Of a stretch of DNA of 64,000 nucleotides, positions 44,006 to 54,061 are shown piece by piece. Numbering within the stretch: the stretch's first letter is position 1; every line of letters begins with the position of its first letter. The translations under genes and the position numbers were made by a program. Source of the stretch: Tateyamaria omphalii (GTDB lineage Bacteria; Pseudomonadota; Alphaproteobacteria; Rhodobacterales; Rhodobacteraceae); assembly GCF_019802125.1 (NCBI RefSeq), contig NZ_JAHVHT010000001.1:930001-994000 (forward strand), written 5' to 3'. A model generated the notes under the pieces. It was not told where the DNA came from and made no database searches. It saw only the letters and a program-made list of their open reading frames with translations.

Positions 44006-45760
44006 TTACAAATTGGCGTCGAAGAGTTCTGTTGCCAATGCACTGGTCACGGTGACGTCGGCAGCGGTGAGGGTGCTGGCCGCACCAACCACGACAGCCA
44101 CCTCTGTGCCATTCAGGAATACCCGCGCCTCATCGCCATCTGCCTCGACGGTGATTTCAGGTGTCTCACTGCCATCCGTGTCGACAATGATGATCTGATC
44201 CTCGCCATCGGTGTAGTCGAGGATCGTGGCCGCACCGACCTGGTCCTTCGCACCCAGAATGGCAAAGGTGTCGTCTCCGGCGCCACCGGTTGCGCTGTCG
44301 CTCGTGCCTGCCACCAATAGGTCGGATCCGTTCCCTCCATCCAACGTGTCGGCCTGGTTGTCATCCAGGATGTCCAGCGTCTCACCAATCTCGACACCCG
44401 TCAGTGCGTCATTCAATGTTGCGCCGCCCTGAATGGCTTCGAGCGCGGTTGTGCTGAGAGGATCGGACAGAAGCTCGCCGCCAACCACGACGTCGTTGCC
44501 CTCACCGCCGCTCAACAGGTCAGCCCCGTTGCCGCCGATCACCGTATCGCCCTGCAGGCCTCCGTTGACCTTGTCGTCGCCGTCGTTGCCATCGACCCAG
44601 TCAAAGCCCCTGTTGCCGGACAGGGTGTCATCGCCACCACGTCCTTGCAGAAGATCATCATCTGCGTTTCCGGTGATCACGTCAAAACCTGCCTGGCCCT
44701 GCACGATGTCCGAACCGTCACCGCCTGCAATTGTATCGTTGCCTGCGCCGCCTTCGATCTGGTCGTTCGCGCCGAGACCGTTGATGATTTCATCTGCGGC
44801 AGTACCAGCGAGTGTATCAGCATTCTCTGTGCCGTCGATCACCGGCGTGGTGGACGGATCTTCGGGTTGCAGGATTTCGATGTCGGCTGCGGATAGTGTG
44901 CCCGCTGCACCCGTCACGCGTGCCAGTACTTCGCCGTCATAGCCGACAAGTGCGTCGTCGCCGTCGTCGGTGACGGTGATGGCATCCTCGTTCACCGTCT
45001 CATCTGCGCGGAAATAGAGGGCGAGGCTTTCGCCGTCCGGGCTGTTGAAATCGCTGATCGTGGCCGGACCGAGCTCGCTGTCCGCCGCGTCGGCGATCAC
45101 GGCAAAGGCGTCGACCTCACTGCCGCCGGCAGCAACATCGCCGGAACCCAGGATCATGAAATCTGAGCCACGGCCACCAAAGATCTGGTCGGCCGCGCCA
45201 TCGTCACGCAGCTCGGCAAAGGGCGGCGTTTCCTCGGTGAAGATGTCGTTGATCGTGCCGCCATCGCGCAAGATGCCCAATTCGTCGGTCGTCAGTGGAT
45301 CGGCGTTGAATTCGCCGCCGACGATCACGTCGTCTCCGCTGCGCCCATCGACGGTGTCTTCGCCCTTGCCGCCGATGACGACATCCGACCCGCCGCCGCC
45401 ACGCACGAGGTCATCGCCGTCATTGCCATCGACCCAGTCATCGCCGGAGAAACCCTGAACCGTATCGTTGTCGCCACGGCCCTGCATGGCGTCGTTGCCT
45501 TCGCCACCGATCAGCAGGTCGTCTCCGTTCAGGCCCTGGATGACATCGTTGCCGCCGGGCCCGCCATCAAGCGTGTCGTTGCCCAACAGTCCGATGATGT
45601 CATCATCACCTTCACCGCCGGTGATGGCGTCGTCGCCAATCGTTCCGATCAGCAGTTTGCCGTCTTCGTCTTCTGCAAATGATGTCTGCTCATCGACGTC
45701 GTCGTCGGTGACCAATCCACTGGTTAAAAGGGCTGGAAACAAAGAAAGAAGAAAGAGCAT
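44006..45760 (-). CDS. RTX-repeat calcium-binding protein with duplicated module
   Basis: A 584-residue, very acidic protein. A short hydrophobic N terminus (MLFLLSLFPALLTSGLV) is followed by two copies of one module: residues 35-298 and 308-570. Each has a run of nonapeptides of the GGxGxDxxx type (such as GGAGNDTIAGGDGSDIV), a VVGGE-L-DPL-T spacer, a GGxGSD block, and a beta-rich end with VGAA(S)TLxAAD. The start at 45760 has a GGGGGA ribosome site. Ca2+ should fold the repeats into beta-rolls. A perfect CtrA-type site lies 32 bp upstream. No type I secretion genes are nearby. Confidence 0.8.
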   Translation of the reverse strand: MLFLLSLFPALLTSGLVTDDDVDEQTSFAEDEDGKLLIGTIGDDAITGGEGDDDIIGLLGNDTLDGGPGGNDVIQGLNGDDLLIGGEGNDAMQGRGDNDTVQGFSGDDWVDGNDGDDLVRGGGGSDVVIGGKGEDTVDGRSGDDVIVGGEFNADPLTTDELGILRDGGTINDIFTEETPPFAELRDDGAADQIFGGRGSDFMILGSGDVAAGGSEVDAFAVIADAADSELGPATISDFNSPDGESLALYFRADETVNEDAITVTDDGDDALVGYDGEVLARVTGAAGTLSAADIEILQPEDPSTTPVIDGTENADTLAGTAADEIINGLGANDQIEGGAGNDTIAGGDGSDIVQGQAGFDVITGNADDDLLQGRGGDDTLSGNRGFDWVDGNDGDDKVNGGLQGDTVIGGNGADLLSGGEGNDVVVGGELLSDPLSTTALEAIQGGATLNDALTGVEIGETLDILDDNQADTLDGGNGSDLLVAGTSDSATGGAGDDTFAILGAKDQVGAATILDYTDGEDQIIIVDTDGSETPEITVEADGDEARVFLNGTEVAVVVGAASTLTAADVTVTSALATELFDANL

Positions 45761-45791
45761 GGCGGATCCCCCAGGACACGAGCGCAATTTG

Positions 45792-45806
45792 TTAAAGATT
45801 GATTAA
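45792..45806 (-). promoter_or_regulatory. CtrA-type binding site upstream of the RTX gene
   Basis: On minus: TTAA, seven bases (TCAATCT), TTAA, followed by C, a perfect match to TTAA-N7-TTAAC. It begins 32 bases before the start codon. Confidence 0.6.
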
Positions 45807-45958
45807 GAGTGTCCAAGCGGGCCGGTTTCGAGTCAATCCGCGGCCGCTAAATGCAACTAAAGCAAGAAAAAAAGGGGCTCGGGCCGGCTGACTGTCAACC
45901 TTGCCGGGACAATGCTGCGCGTTGCGGTAGAACTGACCACAACGCGCAACAGATGCTC

Positions 45959-46969
45959 TTACGGGCGGGGATCAAGCAAGCCCACAACGATTCCCGTACC
46001 GCCGCCGATATCGGCCGATTCGATTTGGCCGGCGGCTCCGACGAGAACCGAAATCGGGGTTCCGTTCACGGTAATGATCGCGTCCCCATTTTCATCCACG
46101 ACGTCCACGACGGGATCTACGGTCTGGTTGGGATCCACCAAGATCACCAAGGCGTCTTCTTCGCTGTTGAAATCGGTGATTGTGCTTGGACCGGCGTCCG
46201 AGTCCGCCGTTTCAGCCAGCAGCGCAAAGCCGTCTTCGCCTTCACCACCGGTGCCAATGTCGCCTGCACCCAGCACCAGTGCATCGTCGCCATCGCCGCC
46301 GTTCAACACGTCAGCAGCGTCATCATCCAGCAGCGGAATGGCAGTTTCAGCGTCCAGGTTCAGGATCGTTGTCAAAGCTGTGGTTCCATCACGCAGCGCT
46401 TCAAGATCTTCCGTTGCAAATGGGGTTCCCGACAGTTCTCCACTGATGAGAATGTCGTTACCTCCTTCGCCGTTCAACGTGTCCGCTCCGTCACCGCCAA
46501 GGATCGTGTCATTGCCAAATCCGCCGGATGCGCTGTCGTTGCCGTCATTGCCTTCGAGCCAGTCGATTCCAAGGCTGCCGTTCAGCGTATCGTCACCGCC
46601 GCGACCCTGCACAAAGTCATTGCCGGACCCCGCGGCTGCCACATCATTGCCACCGCCAGCGACGATGACGTCGTCGTCCGCCTGGCCCAGCAGCCGGTCA
46701 TTGCCGCCGTTGCCTTCCAGCAAGTCATCTCCGGTGCCGCCTTCCAGCGTGTCGGAGGAGGCACCGCCGCTCAGCGTGTCATCCTCTGCACCGCCTGACA
46801 GCAGGTCCGTACCGTCCGTACCATCGATCGTGTCGGCATCGTCCGTCCCGTTGCGTACAACACCTTCCGGTTCTGATGCGGCCGCCGTTTCGTTGTCGTC
46901 ATCATCGTCGAAAATGCTGACAATCAGGCCAATGCCCAATAGCGACAGCAATGCAATTCCAATACCCAT
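45959..46969 (-). CDS. RTX-repeat calcium-binding protein, single module
   Basis: A 336-residue paralogue of the gene at 44006. The N terminus MGIGIALLSLLGIGLIVSIF is a membrane anchor or signal, then Asp-rich (FDDDDDNE). One module follows: nonapeptide repeats (GGAEDDTLSGGASSDTLEGG and so on), the SGELSGTPFATEDLEALRDG spacer, GGDGDDALVLGAGD and a VLVGAAGQIESADI end. Start 46969; a second ATG at 46999 is less likely. An inverted repeat CGTCAA-GT-TTGACG lies 53 bp upstream. The 199-bp gap to the next RTX gene holds the CtrA-type site but nothing else clear. Confidence 0.8.
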   Translation of the reverse strand: MGIGIALLSLLGIGLIVSIFDDDDDNETAAASEPEGVVRNGTDDADTIDGTDGTDLLSGGAEDDTLSGGASSDTLEGGTGDDLLEGNGGNDRLLGQADDDVIVAGGGNDVAAAGSGNDFVQGRGGDDTLNGSLGIDWLEGNDGNDSASGGFGNDTILGGDGADTLNGEGGNDILISGELSGTPFATEDLEALRDGTTALTTILNLDAETAIPLLDDDAADVLNGGDGDDALVLGAGDIGTGGEGEDGFALLAETADSDAGPSTITDFNSEEDALVILVDPNQTVDPVVDVVDENGDAIITVNGTPISVLVGAAGQIESADIGGGTGIVVGLLDPRP

Positions 46970-47021
46970 GTCCAATTCTCCGCTTGGCTTTTGAACCACC
47001 GTCTATCGCGACGCGGAATGG

Positions 47022-47035
47022 CGTCAAGTTTGACG
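47022..47035. promoter_or_regulatory. Inverted repeat upstream of the single-module RTX gene
   Basis: CGTCAA, GT, TTGACG: perfect 6-base arms, 53 bases before the ATG. It may be an operator, or part of it may act as a -35 box. Confidence 0.35.
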
Positions 47036-47090
47036 TTGCGATTGTAGACAGCGGGGAAACGGTCGCTGGTATCTGTCACCATTGACACGA

Positions 47091-47115
47091 AAAACCCCCG
47101 CGTCGTGCGGGGGTT
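47091..47115 (-). terminator. Terminator of gltA
   Basis: On minus: AAACCCCCGC, loop ACGAC, GCGGGGGTTT then TT. A 10-base-pair stem 9 bases after the gltA stop. Confidence 0.85.
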
Positions 47116-47123
47116 TATCTGAT

Positions 47124-48419
47124 TTAGCGTTTTTCGATATCGACGTAATCGCGGGATGTCTCGCCCAGGTACAATTGCCGCGGGCGGCCGATCTTGTTCT
47201 GTGGATCGGCGATCATTTCTTTCCACTGGCTGATCCAGCCAACGGTCCGCGACAGCGCGAAGATCGGCGTGAACATCGAGGTGGGGAAGCCCATCGCCTC
47301 GAGGATGATACCGGAATAGAAGTCCACGTTCGGGAACAGCTTTTTCTCCGCGAAATACGGATCTTCCAGCGCCTGCTTTTCCAGCTCCTTGGCGACTTGC
47401 AGAACCGGGTTGTTTTCGACACCCAGAAGCTCCAACACCTCGTCGGCGGACTGTTTCATGACCGTCGCGCGGGGATCGAAGTTTTTATAGACGCGGTGGC
47501 CGAAGCCCATCAGGCGGAACGGGTCGTCCTTGTCCTTGGCGCGTGCGATAAACTCGGGGATGCGATCGACGCTGCCGATTTCCTTGAGCATCTCGAGGCA
47601 GGCCTGGTTTGCGCCGCCGTGTGCCGGACCCCAAAGGCATGCAATCCCAGCGGCGATACAGGCAAACGGGTTCGCACCCGAGGACGACGCCAGCCGCACG
47701 GTCGAGGTCGATGCGTTCTGCTCGTGGTCCGCGTGCAGGGTAAAGATGCGGTCCATCGCACGGCTCAGGATCGGGTTGACCTCATAATCTTCGGCCGGCA
47801 CGGCAAAGCACATGCGCAGGAAATTCGACGCATAGTCCAGATCGTTGCGCGGATACACGAAGGGTTGTCCGATGGAGTACTTGTAGGCCCAGGCCGCGAT
47901 CGTCGGCATTTTGGCGATCAGCCGGTGCGAGGCGATCTCGCGCTGGTGTTCGTCGGAGATGTCGGTGCTGTCGTGATAGAAGGCCGACATGGCACCGACC
48001 ACGCCGACCATGATGGCCATCGGGTGCGCGTCGCGGCGGAAACCACGGAAGAAATTCTGCATCTGCTCGTGCAGCATCGTGTGCAGCGTGATCGTCGTTT
48101 CGAACTCTTCCAGCTGCGCAGCCGTCGGCAGAACGCCGTAGAGCAGCAGATAGCACACTTCGAGATAGTGGGACTTCTCCGCCAATTGGTCGATCGGATA
48201 GCCGCGGTGCAAGAGCACGCCCTGGCCACCGTCGATATAGGTGATCGTGCTGTCGCAGCTTGCGGTCGAGGTAAAGCCTGGATCGTAGGTGAACACGCCT
48301 GCCTGGCCATAGAGCTTGCGGATGTCGAGCACATCAGGGCCTGCGGTGGGCGAGTAGATGGGCAGGTCGTAGCTGTCGTCACCAATTGTCAGGGTTGCGG
48401 ATTTTTGGGTATCGGCCAT
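47124..48419 (-). CDS. gltA: Citrate synthase (type II)
   Basis: Condenses acetyl-CoA and oxaloacetate in the TCA cycle. With the start at 48419 it is 431 residues; a longer frame to 48467 is not needed. Active-site elements: [11 protein letters not shown] with the general-acid His, and [14 protein letters not shown] with the second His and the CoA-binding arginine region. The N-terminal Zn/NADH-type domain (residues 1-50) marks the hexameric Gram-negative class. Ends at a strong terminator; gltX lies 104 bp upstream on the same strand. Confidence 0.97.
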   Translation of the reverse strand: MADTQKSATLTIGDDSYDLPIYSPTAGPDVLDIRKLYGQAGVFTYDPGFTSTASCDSTITYIDGGQGVLLHRGYPIDQLAEKSHYLEVCYLLLYGVLPTAAQLEEFETTITLHTMLHEQMQNFFRGFRRDAHPMAIMVGVVGAMSAFYHDSTDISDEHQREIASHRLIAKMPTIAAWAYKYSIGQPFVYPRNDLDYASNFLRMCFAVPAEDYEVNPILSRAMDRIFTLHADHEQNASTSTVRLASSSGANPFACIAAGIACLWGPAHGGANQACLEMLKEIGSVDRIPEFIARAKDKDDPFRLMGFGHRVYKNFDPRATVMKQSADEVLELLGVENNPVLQVAKELEKQALEDPYFAEKKLFPNVDFYSGIILEAMGFPTSMFTPIFALSRTVGWISQWKEMIADPQNKIGRPRQLYLGETSRDYVDIEKR

Positions 48420-48523
48420 CAGGGTCGTTCCTTTCGTCGCGTGGCGGGCGCACCCGCCTGGGCACACGGAAGGCCCGCGTGCCCATCGTTAGACTGCGCA
48501 CCGTGAACGATTTATGAACCGCG

Positions 48524-49924
48524 TCAGGTGGCAGCATCCTCAAGCCTGGCAAGGGTTTCGTCACGCCCCAGCACCAGCATCATGTCAAAGACCGAAGGCG
48601 TGACTGCCCGACCCGCGAGGGCGGCCCGCAGCGGGCCTGCCAGCTTGCCGAATTTCGTGTCCTGTGCGGCAGCAAAGTCGTTCAGGACGGCCTCCAAACT
48701 GTCCCGCGACCAAGTAACGGTTTGCAGCTGCGGCGTCAATTGCGTCAGTATACCACGGGATACCGTATCAAGAGCTTTTGAGGCCTTTTCATCTGGCGTG
48801 ATAGGGCGGTCTGTCAGAACAAATCTTGCTTTTTCAAGGAGTTCTGGAAGTGTCTTTGCGCGCTCTTTTACAAATGGCAGCGCCGCGAACAGCCCATCTT
48901 TCTGTGATTGCGTCAAAGGTTTTTCACCCGCGGCAGCCAAATAGGTCTCGATTTCCTGCTGCAACGCAGCGTCATCTGCTTGGGCAATATGCTGTCCGCT
49001 CAGGTTTTCGAGCTTTTTGACGTCAAACCGCGCAGGGCTTTTGCCGATGCCGTTCAGGTCAAACCACTCGCGCGCCTGCGCGTCGGTAAAGAATTCGTCG
49101 TCCCCGTGGCTCCACCCCAGTCGGGCCAGATAGTTTCGCATCCCCGCCGCCGGATAGCCCATCACCTGGTATTCCTGCGCCCCAAGCGCGCCGTGACGTT
49201 TCGACAGCTTCTTGCCGTCGGGCCCGTGGATCAGCGGGATATGCGCCCAGACGGGTACGTCCCACCCCATGGCGTCATAGATCATCATCTGCCGCGCGGC
49301 ATTGTTCAGGTGGTCGTCGCCCCGGATTACATGAGTGACGCCCATGTCATGGTCATCGACCACCACGGCCAGCATGTACACCGGCGTGCCATCGGCGCGC
49401 AGCAGGACCATGTCGTCGAGTTGGTCGTTGCGGATGGTCACGTCGCCCTGCACTTCGTCCTTGATCACGGTCGCGCCGTCCTGCGGTGCCTTGATCCGCA
49501 CGACGAAGCGCGCGTCGGGGTAGGTCGATGGGTCCGCATCACGCCATGGCGAGCGGAACAGTGTGGACTTGCCTTCGGACCGCGCGGCCTCACGGAATGC
49601 CGCGATCTCATCCTGTGTGGAAAAGCACTTGTATGCCTTGCCTTCGGCCAGCAGCTGATGCGCCACTTCGGCGTGCCGATCAGCGCGCTCAAACTGGCTG
49701 AACACCTCTCCATCATGGTCGAGGCCGAGCCACGCCATGCCGTCCAGAATGGCCTGCGTCGCTTCGGGGGTGGAGCGGGCGCGGTCTGTGTCCTCGATCC
49801 TGAGCAGGAATGTGCCGCCGCGGCCACGGGCATAAAGCCAGTTGAACAGCGCCGTGCGCGCGCCACCGATATGCAGAAAGCCGGTGGGCGAGGGGGCGAA
49901 ACGGGTGACGACGGCTTTGGACAT
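48524..49924 (-). CDS. gltX: Glutamyl-tRNA synthetase
   Basis: A 466-residue class I synthetase. The HIGH signature is in [17 protein letters not shown] (residues 12-28) and the KMSKS-type loop is KLSKRHGA. The C-terminal anticodon-binding domain is alpha-helical, as in bacterial GluRS. A second GltX/GluQ paralogue may exist elsewhere. Transcribed away from comEC; 80 bp separate the two starts. Confidence 0.97.
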   Translation of the reverse strand: MSKAVVTRFAPSPTGFLHIGGARTALFNWLYARGRGGTFLLRIEDTDRARSTPEATQAILDGMAWLGLDHDGEVFSQFERADRHAEVAHQLLAEGKAYKCFSTQDEIAAFREAARSEGKSTLFRSPWRDADPSTYPDARFVVRIKAPQDGATVIKDEVQGDVTIRNDQLDDMVLLRADGTPVYMLAVVVDDHDMGVTHVIRGDDHLNNAARQMMIYDAMGWDVPVWAHIPLIHGPDGKKLSKRHGALGAQEYQVMGYPAAGMRNYLARLGWSHGDDEFFTDAQAREWFDLNGIGKSPARFDVKKLENLSGQHIAQADDAALQQEIETYLAAAGEKPLTQSQKDGLFAALPFVKERAKTLPELLEKARFVLTDRPITPDEKASKALDTVSRGILTQLTPQLQTVTWSRDSLEAVLNDFAAAQDTKFGKLAGPLRAALAGRAVTPSVFDMMLVLGRDETLARLEDAAT

Positions 49925-50004
49925 GGGACGGATTTACCTTTGCTTAACCACGACGGGTCTACGGTTTCGGCTCCTGATACTCACCGCGAGCGAGAGGGGC
50001 AAGC

Positions 50005-52074
50005 ATGGGGCTGGGGCACGCGATGCTGATCCAGCGCGGGCACCTGTTTGGCTGGTGTCCGGTGGGTATGGCATGCGGGATCGCCCTGTTCTTCGGGCTG
50101 AAGTTCGAACCCTCCGTCACCCTGATCGTTAGCATCGGCGCCCTCGGCGTGCTCATGGCCATCGTGGCCCGACGGATGAGCGAGCTGACCTCGCCCATAT
50201 TCGTCTTGGCCGCCATGATCGCGCTCGGCTTCGTTCTGGCCGGTTGGCGCGCGCATTCGGTTGCGGGGCCCGTGCTGGACTGGCGGTACTACGGCCCGGT
50301 CGAGGGGCGGATCGTGGGCATGGATCGCAGCGCATCGGACGCGGTGCGGCTGACCCTTGATCATGTCAAACTGGACCATGTGGCGCCTGCCGACACGCCC
50401 ACGCGGGTACGCATTTCCCTGCACGGCGACAGTGCCTTGGGCGTCGCGCCCGAGCCGGGACTGCGCGTGATGACGACCGCCCATCTGGGCCCGCCCGGCG
50501 GACCGGTCGAGCCCGGTGGCTTCGATTTCCAGCGCCATGCCTGGTTCGCCGAGCTTGGGTCGGTAGGCTATACCCGTGTGCCACTGGTCGCCATCAGCGT
50601 GGCCGAGTTTGACCTGCGCCAGACGATCTTTCGCATCCGCATGGGTGTATCCGCCCATGTGCAGGACGCTTTGCCAGGCGATGTCGGTGGTTTTGCTGCG
50701 GCCGTAACCACGGGCGATCGCAGCGGGATCAGCCAAGACGCGCTGGAGGACTTGCGCGCCTCCAACACAGCGCACCTGCTGGCTATTTCCGGGCTGCATA
50801 TGGGGCTGCTTTCGGGCTTCGTCTTCGGCCTCCTGCGGCTGCTCTTTGCGTTGATCTCGCACGTCGCCCTGCATTGGCCTGCGCGCAAACTGGCAGCCCT
50901 TGGTGCGTTGATTGCTGCGGCGGTCTACCTTGCCTTGTCAGGCGGAAATGTCGCCACCGAACGCGCCTTTGTCATGGTGGCCGTCGCGCTTTGCGCAATC
51001 CTCGTCAACAGGCGGGCCATCAGCCTGCGCGCGGTCGCAATGGCGGCCATCATCGTCCTGACGCTCCGGCCCGAGGCGTTGATGGGGCCGGGCTTCCAGA
51101 TGTCCTTTGCCGCCACCACGGCGCTTGTGGCTGTGTTCGGCTGGATCAGGAATATGGAGTGGACGCTGGGCCCCAAATGGCTGCAACCCGTGGTCGGTGT
51201 GGTCATCTCGTCCGCTGTGGCCGGGTTGGCGACAGCGCCCATCGGGGCCGCACATTTCAACACGATGGCGCATTACGGGCTGATCGCGAACCTCGCGAGC
51301 GTGCCGCTGATGGGGGTTCTTGTGATCCCGGCAGCTGTGCTGGCTCTGGTACTTGCGCCGGTTGGCCTCGACATCATCGGGTTGTGGTTGATGGGCGCGG
51401 GTTTGCGTTGGATCCTCTGGGTGGCCGATACGGTATCTGGGCTTGACGGGGCGCAAGGCTACGTGGCCGGACCGAGCGCGGTCGTTCTGCCCCTGATCGC
51501 CATGGGCATGCTCTTTGTCATTCTATGGCAGGGGCGCGCGCGTTTTGCCGGTGTGGTGCCAGTGATCCTGGGCCTTGCACTGTGGCAGGCGGGGTCGCGT
51601 CCGCATGTCTTGATTGCGGACACGGGCGGCCTCGTGGGGCTGATGACCGAGGACGGGCGCGCACTCAGCCGACCGAAAGGGGCGGGGTTTGTCGCGCGCA
51701 ACTGGCTTGAGAATGATGGGGAAGGGATCGATCAGGCCACGGCGGCCAAGCGCTGGGACAGCGCGCATCTGGTGCAGATCATTCACCTCAGTGGCAAGCG
51801 CGCGGCTGCGGGTTTCACCGGATGTACCAAGGGAGAGATCGTTGTCAGCAATACTGATCTTACAGACGCGGATGACATGCCGTGTCTTGTTTTGACACCC
51901 ACCTTGTTGCGGCGCACCGGCGCCATTGCGATTGTAGGTGATGCAGACAAGCTGCGCATTCGCACGGCCAGGGATATTGCGGGCGACCGGATGTGGTCGG
52001 GCTGGACAAAGTCATCGGCCCCGGAGATCGGCTTTGGCAGCCTGCAATTGCAGCAACTGGTGAAGAAAAAGTAA
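50005..52074 (+). CDS. comEC: ComEC/Rec2 family DNA uptake channel
   Basis: A 689-residue membrane protein. The N-terminal half has a soluble DUF4131/OB-like domain between the first membrane segments, and the competence domain starts with the conserved DLRASNTAHLLAISGLHMGLLSGF block (about residues 249-272). The C-terminal metallo-beta-lactamase-like nuclease domain of longer ComEC proteins appears shortened to about 150 residues and its HxHxDH motif is not visible. It moves single-stranded DNA into the cytoplasm. Its last codons overlap the lexA terminator on the other strand. Confidence 0.88.
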   Translation: MGLGHAMLIQRGHLFGWCPVGMACGIALFFGLKFEPSVTLIVSIGALGVLMAIVARRMSELTSPIFVLAAMIALGFVLAGWRAHSVAGPVLDWRYYGPVEGRIVGMDRSASDAVRLTLDHVKLDHVAPADTPTRVRISLHGDSALGVAPEPGLRVMTTAHLGPPGGPVEPGGFDFQRHAWFAELGSVGYTRVPLVAISVAEFDLRQTIFRIRMGVSAHVQDALPGDVGGFAAAVTTGDRSGISQDALEDLRASNTAHLLAISGLHMGLLSGFVFGLLRLLFALISHVALHWPARKLAALGALIAAAVYLALSGGNVATERAFVMVAVALCAILVNRRAISLRAVAMAAIIVLTLRPEALMGPGFQMSFAATTALVAVFGWIRNMEWTLGPKWLQPVVGVVISSAVAGLATAPIGAAHFNTMAHYGLIANLASVPLMGVLVIPAAVLALVLAPVGLDIIGLWLMGAGLRWILWVADTVSGLDGAQGYVAGPSAVVLPLIAMGMLFVILWQGRARFAGVVPVILGLALWQAGSRPHVLIADTGGLVGLMTEDGRALSRPKGAGFVARNWLENDGEGIDQATAAKRWDSAHLVQIIHLSGKRAAAGFTGCTKGEIVVSNTDLTDADDMPCLVLTPTLLRRTGAIAIVGDADKLRIRTARDIAGDRMWSGWTKSSAPEIGFGSLQLQQLVKKK

Positions 52075-52093
52075 GGCGGACCTGTGGTCCGCC
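52066..52093 (-). terminator. lexA terminator, overlapping the comEC 3' end
   Basis: On minus: GGCGGACC, loop ACA, GGTCCGCC, then TTACTTTTTC. The T run is the complement of the last Lys codons and stop of comEC. The stem ends 28 bases after the lexA stop. Confidence 0.8.
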
Positions 52094-52120
52094 CAAGTCT
52101 TCGTAGAATGTGCCGCGCGA

Positions 52121-52819
52121 TCAGTAGGTTCGGATCAACCCGACCAGACGACCTTGCACCTTGACCTGACCCACCGGGAACACCCGCGTTTCGTAAGCCG
52201 GGTTCGCCGCCTCCAGAGCTATGGTATCGCCCTTGCGCATGTAACGTTTGAGGGTCGCTTCGTGATCCTCGACCAGCGCCACCACGATGTCGCCATTGTC
52301 GGCCGAGGATGTTTCGCGGATCACCACGACGTCGCCGTCGTTGATGCCTGCGTCGATCATCGAGTCGCCCTTGACCTCAAGCGCGTAGTGGTCGCCCTGG
52401 CCCGACAGCATCTGGCCTGGCACAGCCACCGAATGAGAGACCTCGGAAATGGCAGAGATCGGTACACCAGCCGCAATCCGGCCCATCACGGGCAATTCGA
52501 CGGCGTGGGTCGCTTCGACCGGACGGGCAGAGGCAGGGGGCGGCATGTCCGGCTTGTCACCGTCGATCACCTTGGGTTGGAAGCCGCTGGGCGCGCCGCC
52601 AAGGCTCTCGGGCAGGCGCACCACTTCGATGGCGCGTGCCCGATGGGCGAGACGACGGATGAAACCACGTTCTTCCAGCGCCGTGATCAGCCGGTGGATG
52701 CCTGATTTGGAGCGCAGGTCGAGCGCTTCCTTCATCTCGTCAAAGCTGGGCGGCACGCCGTCCCGTTGAACCCGTTTGTGAATGAATTCCAGCAGATCGA
52801 GCTGCTTCTTGGTCAGCAC
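52121..52819 (-). CDS. lexA: SOS repressor LexA
   Basis: A 232-residue repressor-protease. The N-terminal winged HTH (residues 1-65, [22 protein letters not shown]) precedes a linker and the S24 peptidase domain: the scissile Ala117-Gly118 in RIAAGVP, Ser153 in GDSMIDAG and Lys191 in ATLKRY. Longer than E. coli LexA because of the linker, as usual in the class. One perfect LexA box lies 34 bp upstream, so it represses itself. Confidence 0.97.
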   Translation of the reverse strand: MLTKKQLDLLEFIHKRVQRDGVPPSFDEMKEALDLRSKSGIHRLITALEERGFIRRLAHRARAIEVVRLPESLGGAPSGFQPKVIDGDKPDMPPPASARPVEATHAVELPVMGRIAAGVPISAISEVSHSVAVPGQMLSGQGDHYALEVKGDSMIDAGINDGDVVVIRETSSADNGDIVVALVEDHEATLKRYMRKGDTIALEAANPAYETRVFPVGQVKVQGRLVGLIRTY

Positions 52820-52852
52820 TGTTCGTCCTCCAAACCCTGTTGGTTTGGGTTT

Positions 52853-52867
52853 GTTCTATGGACGTTC
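52853..52867 (-). promoter_or_regulatory. LexA (SOS) box in the lexA promoter
   Basis: Plus strand: GTTC, seven bases (TATGGAC), GTTC, the exact alphaproteobacterial direct-repeat SOS box. It lies in the 66-bp gap between moeA and lexA, 34 bases before the lexA start. Confidence 0.85.
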
Positions 52868-52885
52868 CCGTTTTGTGTCAACTCT

Positions 52886-54061
52886 TTAGGTCAGGGGGAC
52901 CACATCCACTACGTCACCTGTTGCACGTGCCGGGTCGCTTGGGGGGCGCACGATCAGTGCGTTGGCGTTGGCAAGCACGCTCAAAAGCGAGCTGTCCTGA
53001 AGCCCTGCATCGGCCACCGCACCGTCTTTTGTCATGGCGCGCATGTAGTGCTCGCGCGGGCCATTGGAGGCGAGCGGTGCCGACAGTGGCATCTGAATGC
53101 GCGGCGCGGCTTCCCGTCCCAACCCCTGCATCGCGCGGATCATGGGCGTCAGGAACACAGTGCCACAGACCATGGCCGACACGGGGTTGCCGGGCAGACC
53201 GACAAGGGGCACGCCATTCAGCCGCCCCGCCATCAGCGGTTTGCCGGGGCGCATCGCGACCTTGTAGAAACTGCGGTCCATTCCCAATTCGCCCGCGACA
53301 TGCCCCACCAGATCGTGGTCGCCTACGGACGCACCGCCAATGGTGACAATCAGGTCGGCACCTTCGGTAAGGCCAAACACAGTTGTCAGAGATACCGCGC
53401 TGTCGCGCGCGATTGGCAACAGGCGGGGTTCCGCGCAGATGCGACGCAACATGGCGGCAAGGCCGAAGCTGTTCGATGCAATGATCTGGTCCGGGCCCGG
53501 GTTTTCACCCGGCATGACCAGCTCATCCCCCGTTGCAATCAGCGCAACCACCGGTTTGCGCCGGACGGGAACAGTTGCCACGTTCATGGAGGCGAGCAGG
53601 GCAATGTCGGCAGGCCCCAGAACGCGCGGCGCGTCCAGCGTGTCGCCAGTTTCAAAGTCGATGCCAGCGGCACGGATGTTGTCCTTCGCACCCGGCTCGT
53701 CCGTGATGGTGATCAGGTCGCCGGTCCGCGTCACATCTTCTTGAATGACAACCTTGTCGGCGCCCTCGGGTACGGGTGCCCCGGTGAAAATACGCACGGC
53801 CTGTCCGGCGCCAACCGTGCCGGACCAACCATGACCTGCCGCTGCTTCGCCCATCACCTTGAACTGCGCGTGCAGGTCCGCTTCGACGCCTTTGAGCGCG
53901 TAACCGTCCATCGAGGAGGCGGCGAAGGGAGGTTGCGTTCTGCGGGCGGCCACCGGTTCGGCCAGAATGCGGCCATCTGCCTCGAGCAGTGGCACATGTT
54001 CGACCGGCATCTCGTCTGCGAGGGCAAAGAGATGGCTCAGCGCCTCGGCAACCGTGATCAT
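52886..54061 (-). CDS. moeA: Molybdopterin molybdotransferase
   Basis: Inserts molybdate into adenylated molybdopterin. The 391-residue protein has the MPT-binding start [13 protein letters not shown] (residues 44-56), the gephyrin-like domain III with [14 protein letters not shown] and the C-terminal domain IV. Length normal. Its start overlaps the moaC stop by 4 bases, so the two Moco genes are coupled to each other and, through moaC, to trpC. Confidence 0.95.
   Translation of the reverse strand: MITVAEALSHLFALADEMPVEHVPLLEADGRILAEPVAARRTQPPFAASSMDGYALKGVEADLHAQFKVMGEAAAGHGWSGTVGAGQAVRIFTGAPVPEGADKVVIQEDVTRTGDLITITDEPGAKDNIRAAGIDFETGDTLDAPRVLGPADIALLASMNVATVPVRRKPVVALIATGDELVMPGENPGPDQIIASNSFGLAAMLRRICAEPRLLPIARDSAVSLTTVFGLTEGADLIVTIGGASVGDHDLVGHVAGELGMDRSFYKVAMRPGKPLMAGRLNGVPLVGLPGNPVSAMVCGTVFLTPMIRAMQGLGREAAPRIQMPLSAPLASNGPREHYMRAMTKDGAVADAGLQDSSLLSVLANANALIVRPPSDPARATGDVVDVVPLT

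Noticed and set aside
45811-45850. A GGTTTCGAGTCAATCC stretch resembling a tRNA T-arm
   Set aside because: No acceptor, D-arm or anticodon arm can be paired around it; no tRNA was found anywhere in the window.
44006-46969. Repetitive DNA that might be a CRISPR array
   Set aside because: The repeats are in frame and encode GGxGxDxxx nonapeptides, with no constant spacer length.
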